Shown piece after piece: positions 56,001-64,000 of a stretch of DNA of 64,000 nt. Under the pieces are notes generated by a model. The model did no database searches, was not told the origin of the DNA, and worked only from the letters and a program-made list of their open reading frames with translations. The DNA lies in the NCBI RefSeq assembly GCF_037042905.1, contig NC_087252.1, positions 521,501 through 585,500 of the forward strand, in the 5' to 3' direction. Made by a program: the position numbers and the translations under genes. Within the stretch, counting starts at the first letter, position 1, and the number at the start of each line of letters is the position of its first letter. Source of the stretch: Lytechinus pictus. Taxonomy: Eukaryota; Echinodermata; Echinoidea; Temnopleuroida; Toxopneustidae.

Positions 56001-59000
56001 CAGGTACAGTTTGTATAATGAAAGATAACTTATGCACTGGCATAGCAAATTATATGGATTATCATAACATACTGAAAGTGCTTTTGTTCTTCTTTGGGAG
56101 CCTCCACCCCACCCCAATCGCCATTAGCATAATAAGGAACCAGGCCAATAACACTCTGACTCTAATGAGGCTAATTATGTATTCATGTGGTCTTATCTGA
56201 AGCCCGATTCCCACCAAAGCTGGGGAATGGGGGTTTTTCATCATATTCTTGTGACGTCATCACTTATTACATAATATTCTGCCTAGAATATTCATGAGGC
56301 GTAGTCTGCATAAATAAACCCAATTGGGTCATGACCATGGGAAGCAAGGTGCTGGGGTATAATTGTCAATAAGCAGCACCCTCAGATATTCTGGAAGATG
56401 TATACAAATTGAAAAATGTAACTTTTGTAGTGAAACTCCTTTTTTTTCTTTAATTTTCAAATTTCTCGTTAATAATGTGACCTCGAATTTGTAACTCTTC
56501 TTTTTGCCTTTCAAATTTACATTAGCGACCCCACTTAAAATTGTTCCCAGGGCCCAGAATTGGGTAATATTTATGTTAATTTACCCATATCATTATTGGG
56601 CGAAAAATACGCTTGCCCTCATGAATTAAAGAGCTCTGAAGTCATATTCAGCTGATGTATGCATAGTATTCGAATCGCGAGTGCACTGTAAAGCACATCG
56701 AATACAATTTTCAAAACAGAAGCTTAAGTAAAGGCCAAGTCTACCCCAGAAAAATGTAATTAATAAAGAAAAAAAATCAGACAACCGTAATGCTGAAAAT
56801 TTCATCAAAATCGGATTTAAAATAAGAAAGTTATGACATTTAAAAGTTTCGCTTATTTTTCACAAAATAGTTACGTGCACAATTTAGTCGCATGTAAATG
56901 ACAGTCGATGATATCCCTTACTCACTATTCATTTTTTTATTTTTTGCGTTATATAATATTTCAATCTGTCGGATTTGACAATAAGAAACAACTTAACTAA
57001 AAAAGTTTAACGATTGTATGTAGTTCCACGTGTTCTGAGAGAAATAAAACTTTGTTTCACAGTACAATGGGGAGAAAATTAGAATATTTCTTATTTCATA
57101 TAATAAGATATAAAAGAAACAGTTAGTGATGTCATTAGTCCTTTCATTTGCACACGACCGGGATATGCATATTATTGTTTTGTGAAATTAAGCGAAACTT
57201 TAAAATGTCATTACTTTTCTATTTCACATCCGTTTTAGATAAAACATTTTTAGTGATATGCTGGTTGGATTTTCTCTATTTATTCAAATCAACGTCTTGT
57301 TGGGGTGGACTTGTGGTTAATGCAATAGATCTAAAACAAGAACAAATATATTCATTATAACTACATGCTATATTTGGAGATTAAAACTAAGGTATAAAAT
57401 TCCAATGAGATTTATGATCATGAATATGAATTTCCTGATTTCACCTCTAATTTAGAAAATATTCAAGCAGTTCTTTAAACAGGACGACTATTCAACTTTG
57501 AAGGTCAAGTCCGCACAAGGAAAATGTTGATCTGAATAAATAGAGAAAAATCAAAACCAGCATATTGCTGAAAATTTAATCAAAATCGATTGTAAAATAA
57601 GAAAGTTATGACATTTTAAAGTTTCGCTTACTTTTCACAAAATAGTTACGTGCACAATTTAGTCGCATGTAAATGACAGTCGATGATATCCCTTACTCAC
57701 TATTCATTTTTTTATTTTTTGCGTTATATAATATTTCAATCTGTCGGATTTGACAATAAGAAACAACTTAACTAAAAAAGTTTAACAATTGTATGTAGTT
57801 CCACGTGTTCTGAGAGAAATAAAACTTTGTTTCACAGTACAATGGGGAGAAAATTAGAATATTTCTTATGTCATATAATAAGATATAAAAGAAACAGTTA
57901 GTGATGTCATTAGTCCCTTCATTTGCACACGACCGGGATATGCATATTATTGTTTTGTGAAATTAAGCGAAACTTTAAAATGTCATTACTTTTCTATTTC
58001 ACATCCGTTTTAGATAAAATTTTTTTAGTGATATGCTGGTTGGATTTTCTCTATTTATTCAAATCAACGTCTTGTTGGGGTGGACTTGTAGTTAATGCAA
58101 TAGATCTAAAACAAGAACAAATATATTCATTATAACTACATGCTATATTTGGAGATTAAAACTAGGGTATAAAATTCCAATGAGATTTATGATCATGAAT
58201 ATGAATTTCCTGATTTCACCTCTAATTTTAGAAAATATTCAAGCAGTTCTTTAAACAGGACGACTATTCAACTTTGAAGGTCAAGTCCGCACAAGGAAAA
58301 TGTTGATCTGAATAAATAGAGAAAAATCAAAACCAGCATATTGCTGAAAATTTAATCAAAATCGATTGTAAAATAAGAAAGTTATGACATTTTAAAGTTT
58401 CGCTTACTTTTCACAAAACAGTGATATGCACAAGTCAGTGACATTAATAAGTCGGTCGATGATGTCCATCACTCACTATTTCTTTTATTTTTTATTGCTT
58501 GAATCGTAAATTATTTCATTTTTTACAGATTTAACAATAAGGACCAACTTGACTGCATCATATAGTATTATTATGTTCAGAGAGGAATCGTTGTTGTTTC
58601 ACATGACAATGAGGAGAAAATTAGAATATTTCATATAATAAAATACAAAGGAAATAGTGAGTGGATGACGTCATCAGTCTCCTCATTTGCATACCAGCTA
58701 GTATATGCATATAATTGTTTTGTGAAATTAAGCGAAATTTTAAAATGTCATAGCTTTCTTACTTTACATCTGATTTTGATGATATTTTCAGTGTTATGTG
58801 TGTTGGATTTTCCTCTTTTTATTCAATCACTTTTTTGTTGGGGTGGACTTGTCCTTTAAGGAACAATATATGAACAGTAAAATAACTGAAGAAGAAAAGA
58901 TTGTGAAACTTAACAATCAATCAAAAGGCATACGATTACATGAACACTAACAATACTGAAAATGGTTATCAAACTGAATGACGGAAAAATGTAACTGAGA

Positions 59001-59635
59001 ATACCAACATACCACTCCTTGATGTATTTTAAACTAGATTAAAGTCAGGACCAGTAGTTAATTTTCTTAAAGTGGTAAAAAAAAACCTGGTACTAGAGAG
59101 GACAATATCTACTACTTTAAGAAGATCAGTTTTTCAGTTTAATGCAATACAAATCTTATATATGCTTACTTGGAATCTCACAATTCTTTCCAAGATATGC
59201 CTCAAGACAGGAGCAGCTATAGCCATCCAATTCTTCCTTGCAGAATCCTCCATTCTGACACGGATTAGAGTAACATGCTGTAAAAGGGATATTAAAAAAA
59301 TGGTGACTCCACTGTACTATATAGCTGCCGGGTGGGTGTTTCATAAAGTTGTTTGTAAGTTAAGAGCGGCTTTACGAACGACTGGTGAAACTCTCTTACC
59401 CGCTAAATAACCCCGAATTTACATTTAATGTTGAATATCATTTACCACAAGGAAGGATCACTAGTCGTTCTTAAACTCACTCTTAACTTACGGATAGCTT
59501 TATAAAACGGCCCCAGATCTATTTCGAATACATTCTAGGTTTATTTTGTCATCATAACTGCATACCAGTGGTAATTTTGAAATATTATTTCTGAATCCAT
59601 TTGGAAAAATAAAGATATTCTACTACTACTACCAA

Positions 59636-59690
<55 letters not shown>

Positions 59691-59899
59691 GCTGCTACTA
59701 CTACTACTACTACCACTACTACTACTACTACTACTACTGCTGCTACTACTACTACTACTACTGCTACTACTACTACTACTTCTACTACTACTACTAGTAT
59801 AATTATTATAATTGTTGTTGTTATTAAAGGGTTAAAGTAAATAGCTTACTAATACTTACTAATACTACTTCTACTCCTCCTCCTACTATTCTATTCCTT

Positions 59900-59952
<53 letters not shown>

Positions 59953-61097
59953 GCTATTACTACTACTACTACTACTACTGCTACTACTACTACTTTTACT
60001 TCTACTACTTTCACTGGAAACTGGAATCTTTGCTAAACATTATGTTTGATGAAAATAATACCTGGAAATGCACAATACATGTTAGTTTTGTTCCGTGCTC
60101 TATGTAGCACTCTGACGTGCTGAGGTGTTGACCGGCACTTTCCATCACCACGCACTGAAAATACATCATGATAAGTTAAGAAAAAAACAAAACATAGAAT
60201 TAAACATAGTTGTAATAGAAGAAGATGATGAAAGTAGAAGAAGAAGAAGAAGAAGAAAAGAAGACGAAGAAGAAGAAGAAGAAAAAGAGAAAGAAGAAGA
60301 AGAAGAAGAAGAGAGGAGACTAAAAAAGAGCAAGAGCAAAACCAAACAAAGAAGAGAGGAGGGAGGAGGAAAAGGAGAAAAATACAATTAATTGAATCAT
60401 AAGACATTATGGAATCAGGGCAATGGCACTATTTTGAAAATAAGTTTATAATTTCTCGTCATATTCATCTTCAGTTAACTCAGTATTTAAAATTCATTGT
60501 TTGATGACTCGCACATAAAACAAAAACATCTGATCTATTCACGAAGGTAAACACATGAACACAATCATTTAGACCCCATGTATACACCCCCTAAAAAACA
60601 ACAACAACATAATTTAACAACCAGTAGCCACTAAGACATCAGAGAGATCCGAAAGAGTTGATGATAAATACCAGTTGTCACGATTTCAAAATGTGTTCGT
60701 ACAGAATCCAATGAAATGACCATTAAGTGTGTGTATGTATAAATAAGAATTATGTGCCTAAGGACTCTGGAAAAAATAGTATTTGCTTAGAAATTGACAA
60801 AATAGGCATGGCATTCCATTAAAATATCAGGGGGGGGGGGTCACCAAGATTTAAATATGACGTATAGAGCGTTGCAAGAAATCTTAAATCTTTGTAAAAC
60901 ACCCCTGGTTTTTTTCCTAGTCAATAATAATACACTGTCCCACGTGTATAGTGATCCGAAAGAGTTAAAGTAAATAGCTTACCGTCGAATGGTTGATTGA
61001 GAATAGAGAATACCACGATAAGGAGCTTTGAAGAGTTCTTAAATAAATCGAAAGAATACAATGATGAATCATTATGAAAAAATAATATACAGCACAT
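53002..61097 (-). CDS. Secreted or surface EGF / C-type lectin protein, partial
   Basis: Proposed exons, in transcript order on the minus strand: 61097-60983, 60154-60062, 59277-59170, 55890-55609, 53061-53002. All have GT-AG edges and phase-1 ends, so they splice in frame into about 219 residues: leader, RGD/Cys exon, EGF domain, then the C-type lectin domain in two pieces. The lectin joint reads [16 protein letters not shown], which is the expected continuation of a lectin fold, so those two exons belong together. QPD is the tripeptide associated with galactose-type binding in this family. The exon(s) with the last two lectin cysteines and the stop were not found downstream, so the 3' end is incomplete or lost. 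The first two exons are the least certain. Confidence 0.6.
53240..53420. mobile_element. Half foldback, GAAAAGTTTGTTGTAAA family
   Basis: 'gagaagctgctcacatatga' then CGTCATAAATCAAAC and a right end 'gtcagggcgaactttcc' match one arm of 44553-45018. It lies in the intron between the two lectin exons. Confidence 0.6.
53421..54450. other. Intron sequence, no exon recognised
   Basis: AT-rich sequence inside the lectin gene. Nothing supported. Confidence 0.4.
54455..55265. repeat. 105-130-bp tandem array with GCGAGCGCGAAG motif
   Basis: The motif ATGCGAGCGCGAAGCG and variants occur near 54608, 54734, 54842, 54955, 55153 and 55240. Each is followed by 'agctgaaaatttt'-like and 'ggacattttaaggac'-like words. 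The array starts with 'gcagtggcgtaccgtgggtc' and is closed by the G-rich segment at 55440-55500. Confidence 0.75.
55440..55505. repeat. 19-base G run with element-like end
   Basis: A long G run at 55444-55462 is followed by 'cacgtgcctccatgcccctc' and 'gttacgtcactggcc', the complement of the CAGTGGCGTA start of the 54455 array. Array and cap may form one element. Confidence 0.5.
55609..55890 (-). CDS. C-type lectin domain, first part
   Basis: 94 codons, phase 1-1, between TTATCAAG and GTAAGT. It opens [13 protein letters not shown], the extra N-terminal Cys pair of long-form lectin domains. It continues [12 protein letters not shown] (first core Cys), [13 protein letters not shown], and WIWLNC where most members have WIGL followed by N or D. 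It closes with SYHCYTD. The minus-strand frame starts further upstream only because the intron happens to be open. Confidence 0.85.
56365..56570. repeat. Dispersed repeat shared with 24690-24860
   Basis: 'agcagcaccctcagatattc' to 'ttgttcccagggcccagaat' parallels 'gcagcaccccctggaaatc' to 'cgttcgcagggcccggtac'. No coding capacity. Confidence 0.4.
56727..57325. mobile_element. GTCAAGTCCACCCC foldback, cluster copy A
   Basis: 'aaggccaagtctaccccaga' to 'ttggggtggacttgtggtta', with the family arms. Its right part falls in the 775-bp duplicated unit. Confidence 0.8.
56866..58416. repeat. 775-bp tandem duplication
   Basis: 56866-57640 and 57641-58416 are almost identical, differing at a handful of positions (for example 57242, 57314). 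Landmarks 'gttacgtgcacaatttagtc' at 56870 and 57645, and 'aaggtcaagtccgcacaagg' at 57501 and 58276, give the same 775-bp offset. The unit runs from inside one foldback arm to the same point in the next. Confidence 0.9.
57500..58090. mobile_element. GTCAAGTCCACCCC foldback, cluster copy B
   Basis: 'aaggtcaagtccgcacaagg' to 'ttggggtggacttgtagtta'. Its centre is the duplicated unit boundary. Confidence 0.8.
58276..58858. mobile_element. GTCAAGTCCACCCC foldback, cluster copy C
   Basis: 'aaggtcaagtccgcacaagg' to 'ttggggtggacttgtccttt'. The left arm is the duplicated type. The right half is diverged and resembles the 5285-5895 element. Confidence 0.8.
59170..59277 (-). CDS. EGF-like domain exon
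   Basis: 36 codons, phase 1-1, acceptor CTTTTACAG, donor GTAAGC. It encodes [20 protein letters not shown] followed by [13 protein letters not shown], giving the six EGF cysteines in normal spacing (C-x4-C-x5-C-x9-C-x-C-x8-C) with the conserved Gly-Tyr region. There is no calcium-binding D-x-D/N-E lead. Confidence 0.85.
59326..59513. mobile_element. GGGGCCGTTTCATAAAG foldback MITE, copy 3
   Basis: Here the GGTGGGTGTTTCATAAAG end is on the left and CTTTATAAAACGGCCCC on the right. It lies 49 bp upstream of the EGF exon's acceptor on the minus strand. Confidence 0.85.
59620..60010. repeat. (CTA)n microsatellite
   Basis: Two CTA/CTG triplet blocks separated by an island at 59800-59865 that contains 'gttaaagtaaatagcttac'. 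Confidence 0.95.
60062..60154 (-). CDS. Candidate RGD/Cys exon
   Basis: 31 codons between TATTTTCAG and GTATTA, phase 1-1. It encodes [20 protein letters not shown] and then [10 protein letters not shown]. Two Cys, one sequon and an RGD triplet are present. It may be the start of a PAN/apple-like module, but the match is weak. Confidence 0.4.
60225..60380. repeat. (GAA)n microsatellite
   Basis: GAAGAA/GAGGAA purine tract. Glu/Arg or Leu/Ser frames here are repeat translation. Confidence 0.95.
60983..61097 (-). CDS. Candidate leader exon
   Basis: An open frame from ATG 61097 (or in-frame 61109) runs into a hydrophobic stretch [17 protein letters not shown] and GTAAGC in phase 1. The hydrophobic part lies unusually far from the Met (over 20 residues). 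The true start may differ, or this may be chance. Confidence 0.4.
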
Positions 61098-61137
61098 GCA
61101 TGATAACACTGAATGATAATAAATAGTGATAAATACT

Positions 61138-61323
61138 AAAATACTACTACTACTTCTAGTAATACCACTACCACTTCTACTACTACTACTACTACCACTA
61201 CTACTTCTATTACTACTACTGCTACTACTGCTACTACTACTACTACTACTACTGCTACTACTACTACTACCACTACTACTATTACTACTTTTACAACTTT
61301 TACTACTATTACTACTACTACTT

Positions 61324-61361
<38 letters not shown>

Positions 61362-61402
61362 GCTACTACTACTACTACTTCTACTACTACTACTGCTATC
61401 AT
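61138..61402. repeat. (CTA)n microsatellite
   Basis: TACTACTACT with interspersed TTC, CCA and TGC triplets. The long Leu and Val frames are repeat translation. Confidence 0.95.
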
Positions 61403-61506
61403 TACTAATACAACACTATAATCCTATGACTATTATCGGAATTATGAAGGCGCTAAGATTATGCTTCTTTGAGCATTTTTATTTCAGGCCACTATCTTAC
61501 ACATTC

Positions 61507-61790
61507 ACTGGCGTATTGAATGGGAGGGGGCCTTTGGGGCCATAGACCCCCCAAATTTACAAGACTAAGAAAAATGAGAAAAGGATGTGAAGGAAAAAAA
61601 GGCGATTTGTGACAGCATCATGTCAACATCTGCAATCTAAGGTTCAAGTTTTTTTTCTAAAGATAAAAGAAAAAATATCTCACTCGCTTCGCTCGCTCCC
61701 AGACTTTTAGAAATCTTGCCTAATGGCGTCATATCTGCCCCCTCAATTTTTTTTTACTTCAATACGCTTCTGCATTACTTACCATGTTGA
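61507..61790. repeat. Dispersed repeat, G-rich-head family
   Basis: 'ctggcgtattgaatgggagg' with 'atagaccccccaaatttaca', an A-rich part, 'tcgcttcgctcgctcc' and 'atatctgccccctcaatttt'. Confidence 0.6.
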
Positions 61791-62869
61791 TGAAGGCCCA
61801 TGTACTTGCCGTGTTCTGTTTGAAGAATCTGAAGTTTCATTAAAATATGGTAAGCTTGGAATGTCAGGTAAAGCGTTGCAAACTATCACATTTTTAATAT
61901 AAAAAAAATCAATCTAATTAAAGCGCTCGTAAACGTCATTTTAATCGTACATTTCGGGGTCACATAGACCGTCCTTGCCATACCTCATACATTTATGAAG
62001 AATCGCCAAGATTGTCTAATTGAGAAAGTGCGCTCTAGAGTAAATTCAATGTTTGATTAGTTTATTATTTTTTCAATTCACTGTTTCTTTTATGCAATTC
62101 TACATGGATGGATGGATGGTGCAGAAAGGAAATGAAAATTCCTTCGTTATGATATAATTTGAGATCAAAATGTTAATCAATCTTTTATGATGCCCAACAC
62201 AATTTAAAGAAAAACCATGTATCATAAACACAATGACACTACATGCATTAAAGTAATTTAATAGTGAAGAGCAGTCGAGGTCTCCTCAGAGGTGAGACGA
62301 GTTTGCTGCTGCAACAGTCGCATCGGGCTTTCTTTTATCTAGTAGGGTTAGGGTTGCAATAGGTTCCATGAGCCTAATTACAACAGGAATACTAAAGATA
62401 TTCTTTCGACCCAACCCATTCCATTTTTAAAAATTTGATATTGCTGATTGACAAAAGTGTATGAATATAAATGAAAATCTCACGTTGATTCTGGAAATGG
62501 TAACTACTGAACTGTGTTTGCCCAAAATGGGAAGATATATCAATGACTTTGGAACTATTTTTTACTGGCGGAAGAATTAGGGCTATTTTACTGCTTCAGT
62601 TGATAAATTTGATCCCATCATAGTTATCTTCATAAATGGCGATTTATTCTTAAAATGAGCTGGCTACAATACCCTTCTCTGGTCAGAAATGGAATATCAG
62701 ATATATATCCTATCCAATGGTAGTAAACATTCGACCCTCTAATTTCACGTATATTTTCAATTTTTTTTTAAGTGCCATTTTAACACACAAGTCTAAGGGG
62801 AATGTTTTACACGTGTGACACCAACTGCCAACTCGTCCACTCACCACATGGCCTACCTTCATATAGTCT
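61791..62869. other. No gene recognised
   Basis: AT-rich sequence with no supported exon or repeat. Confidence 0.4.
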
Positions 62870-63180
62870 AATGTCACTCCCTCCATTAACATTTCATCTT
62901 TCATTCATTTGGTCCAATCATCATTTCCTCTAATCACCAGTTCATTTATGACAATTTCGTCACATAATCAGTTGGTCTATAGTATCTATTTTATTTTCAC
63001 TAATTTCGCTCAATTAACACTTAGTCCAATTATACCAAATGGTATGGACTAAATGGATATTGGACCAACTTGTTGTTGAACGATATTGTAACTAGACTAT
63101 GTGGATAATGGATGAACTGATGATAGACCAAATTATAGTACACAATTTACGGTAATTGGACGAATTGGTATTATAAACCG
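62870..63180. repeat. TTGGTCCAAT-type imperfect palindrome
   Basis: 'atttggtccaatcatcattt' and 'cagttggtctatag' in the left half face 'tatagtacac', 'tgatagaccaaatt' and 'attggacgaattgg' in the right half around AAATGGTATGGACTAAATGG. It is a decayed foldback or palindromic repeat. Confidence 0.5.
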
Positions 63181-63312
63181 TTTTAAGGTAGGGTATAGTG
63201 TTAAATGCAGGGTTGAAGTTACAATGTATTTTTATGCCAAGTAAACATATATATCACGGGGAAGTTCTTCTAGTAATACTTGTCATGCCCGCTGAATGAT
63301 TTTTTTCCCAAG

Positions 63313-63612
63313 GTCCGCCAAACCATCCAGAAATACTCGATTCCACTGGTTTACCAGACGGCATCGCCGCATCAGTCACGTGCGTCGCAATCAACAGGTA
63401 TCCAGCTCCTGAATTCCACTGGAATCTAGGAACGACTGATCTGACCAACGAATCAAAGACAGAAAAACACATGAATGATAGCCATAGAGTTATGGCATGA
63501 AGCGTGCTAACGTTCATTCCTAATAAGAGAGATCATGGCCGATATCTTACCTGTAATGTTGCAAACCCGGGTAGTTGGTCTAGGAGCGTACGGATAATGA
63601 TCATTGTTACAT
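63313..63612 (+). pseudogene. Ig-domain exon with an in-frame stop
   Basis: A 300-nt exon between TTTTTTCCCAAG and GTAAGT, phase 1-1. The translation shows an Ig domain: VTCVAINRYPAPEFHW (B Cys and C Trp), LTFIPNKRDHGRYLTCNVAN (the D-x-G-x-Y-x-x-C form), ending RSVRIMIIVT. TGA at 63498-63500 interrupts it after RVMA. It could be a nonsense allele, a sequence error or a true pseudo-exon. With the exon at 63989 it would be a two-or-more-Ig gene entering from the left of its own leader, which I could not find. Confidence 0.7.
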
Positions 63613-63988
63613 GTAAGTTGGTCTTGACGTACAATACTGTAATCGCTTTGGTAAGGTAGGTCGGTAAGAGATTCTCAGTCTCGGTTATCATATTCATATC
63701 ACAAGCAAATCGAATTCTTTGGATGCTCTCTTTGGAAACCTCATTAGGTCTTAACAGCTTATAAAACGTATAGAAAGGGAGATTATATTAATGTTTATGT
63801 TTTTGTTACAACCTTCTATCCCTTTTCTAAGCTTTTTAAAATCTTCTAACGGATACCAAATGAACATGAAATTATCCTTAAACACCATTTACTATAAGTT
63901 TTAAAAAGTGTGAAGCTCAGATCCTTTGTCTTCGATCCTTCGATCCAATTTCATGTACCACATGAATTTTAATTATTCATACATGCAG

Positions 63989-64000
63989 ATCCTCCAAGCA
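63989..64000 (+). CDS. Start of the next IgSF exon (cut by window edge)
   Basis: After CATACATGCAG the sequence ATCCTCCAAGCA continues the previous exon in phase as Y-P-P-S, a common opening of a following Ig domain. Only 12 bases are visible. Confidence 0.4.

Noticed and set aside
57148..58135. Two nearly identical 70-codon frames suggesting a duplicated gene
   Set aside because: They lie inside the arms of foldback elements and are identical only because of the 775-bp tandem duplication.
60125..60407. Glu/Arg-rich plus frame and Ser/Leu-rich minus frames
   Set aside because: Translation of the (GAA)n tract. Only the short exon at 60062-60154 on the minus strand is retained.
61126..61545. 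139-codon poly-leucine frame and its poly-valine antisense
   Set aside because: Translation of a (CTA)n microsatellite.
61800..61860. Signal-peptide-like start (MLMKAHVLAVFC) before a GTAAGC, as leader of the right-edge Ig gene
   Set aside because: A stop codon (TAA) lies in frame before the donor, so it cannot be the leader exon.
62343..62356. TAGGGTTAGGGTT, telomere-like
   Set aside because: Only two units and isolated; no evidence of a telomere or interstitial array.
1..64000. CRISPR array, bacterial operons or integrated prophage
   Set aside because: The tandem arrays lack spacer structure, genes have spliceosomal introns, and no prokaryotic or phage gene was recognised.
1..64000. Complete tRNA or rRNA genes
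   Set aside because: Only isolated B-box-like words were found (49414, 52718); no full cloverleaf or rRNA core was seen by eye.

Overview
The window is eukaryotic, intron-rich, AT-rich and repeat-saturated DNA. It most likely comes from a marine deuterostome invertebrate, and an echinoderm (sea-urchin-like) is my best guess. The reasons are the small phase-1 exons for Ig, EGF and C-type lectin modules, the LINE tails made of short tandem repeats, the very high density of foldback/MITE elements, and the long trinucleotide arrays. I see no bacterial operon logic, and most long open frames are translated microsatellites.

Gene content, left to right. (1) On the minus strand, 4237 to 3542, a two-exon model encodes a 100-residue secreted, cysteine-containing peptide precursor. 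(2) On the plus strand, 36098 to 45686, seven exons joined only by phase-1 introns encode a complete 392-residue type I membrane protein: leader, two Ig domains, stalk, transmembrane helix, charged tail and glycine-rich C-terminus. (3) On the minus strand, about 61097 to 53002, five phase-1 exons encode a possible leader, a short RGD/Cys exon, an EGF domain and two parts of a C-type lectin domain; the last lectin exon was not found. (4) At the right edge, on the plus strand, an Ig exon (63313-63612) with one in-frame stop and the first bases of the next exon (63989 onward) indicate a second IgSF gene or pseudogene running off the window. Genes 2 to 4 are all cell-surface or secreted recognition modules, but nothing here shows that they act together.

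Most of the rest is mobile or tandem DNA. There are at least a dozen foldback families, including a nested insertion with a readable target-site duplication. A foldback cluster at 56.7-58.9 kb has a nearly identical 775-bp tandem duplication. Two 5'-truncated non-LTR retrotransposons are present, one inside a (TA)n tract and one with a pentanucleotide tail. A minus-strand SINE at 49.3-49.5 kb has a head resembling 7SL (SRP) RNA. A 160-190-bp tandem array carries repeated DR1-like nuclear-receptor sites. A 44-bp tandem array of double hairpins is followed by a tRNA-T-arm-like segment. GTGTTCACA satellite blocks lie at the left edge and inside two introns of the Ig gene.

All gene models are read by eye from splice signals, phase and domain motifs. 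No transcript or database evidence was available.
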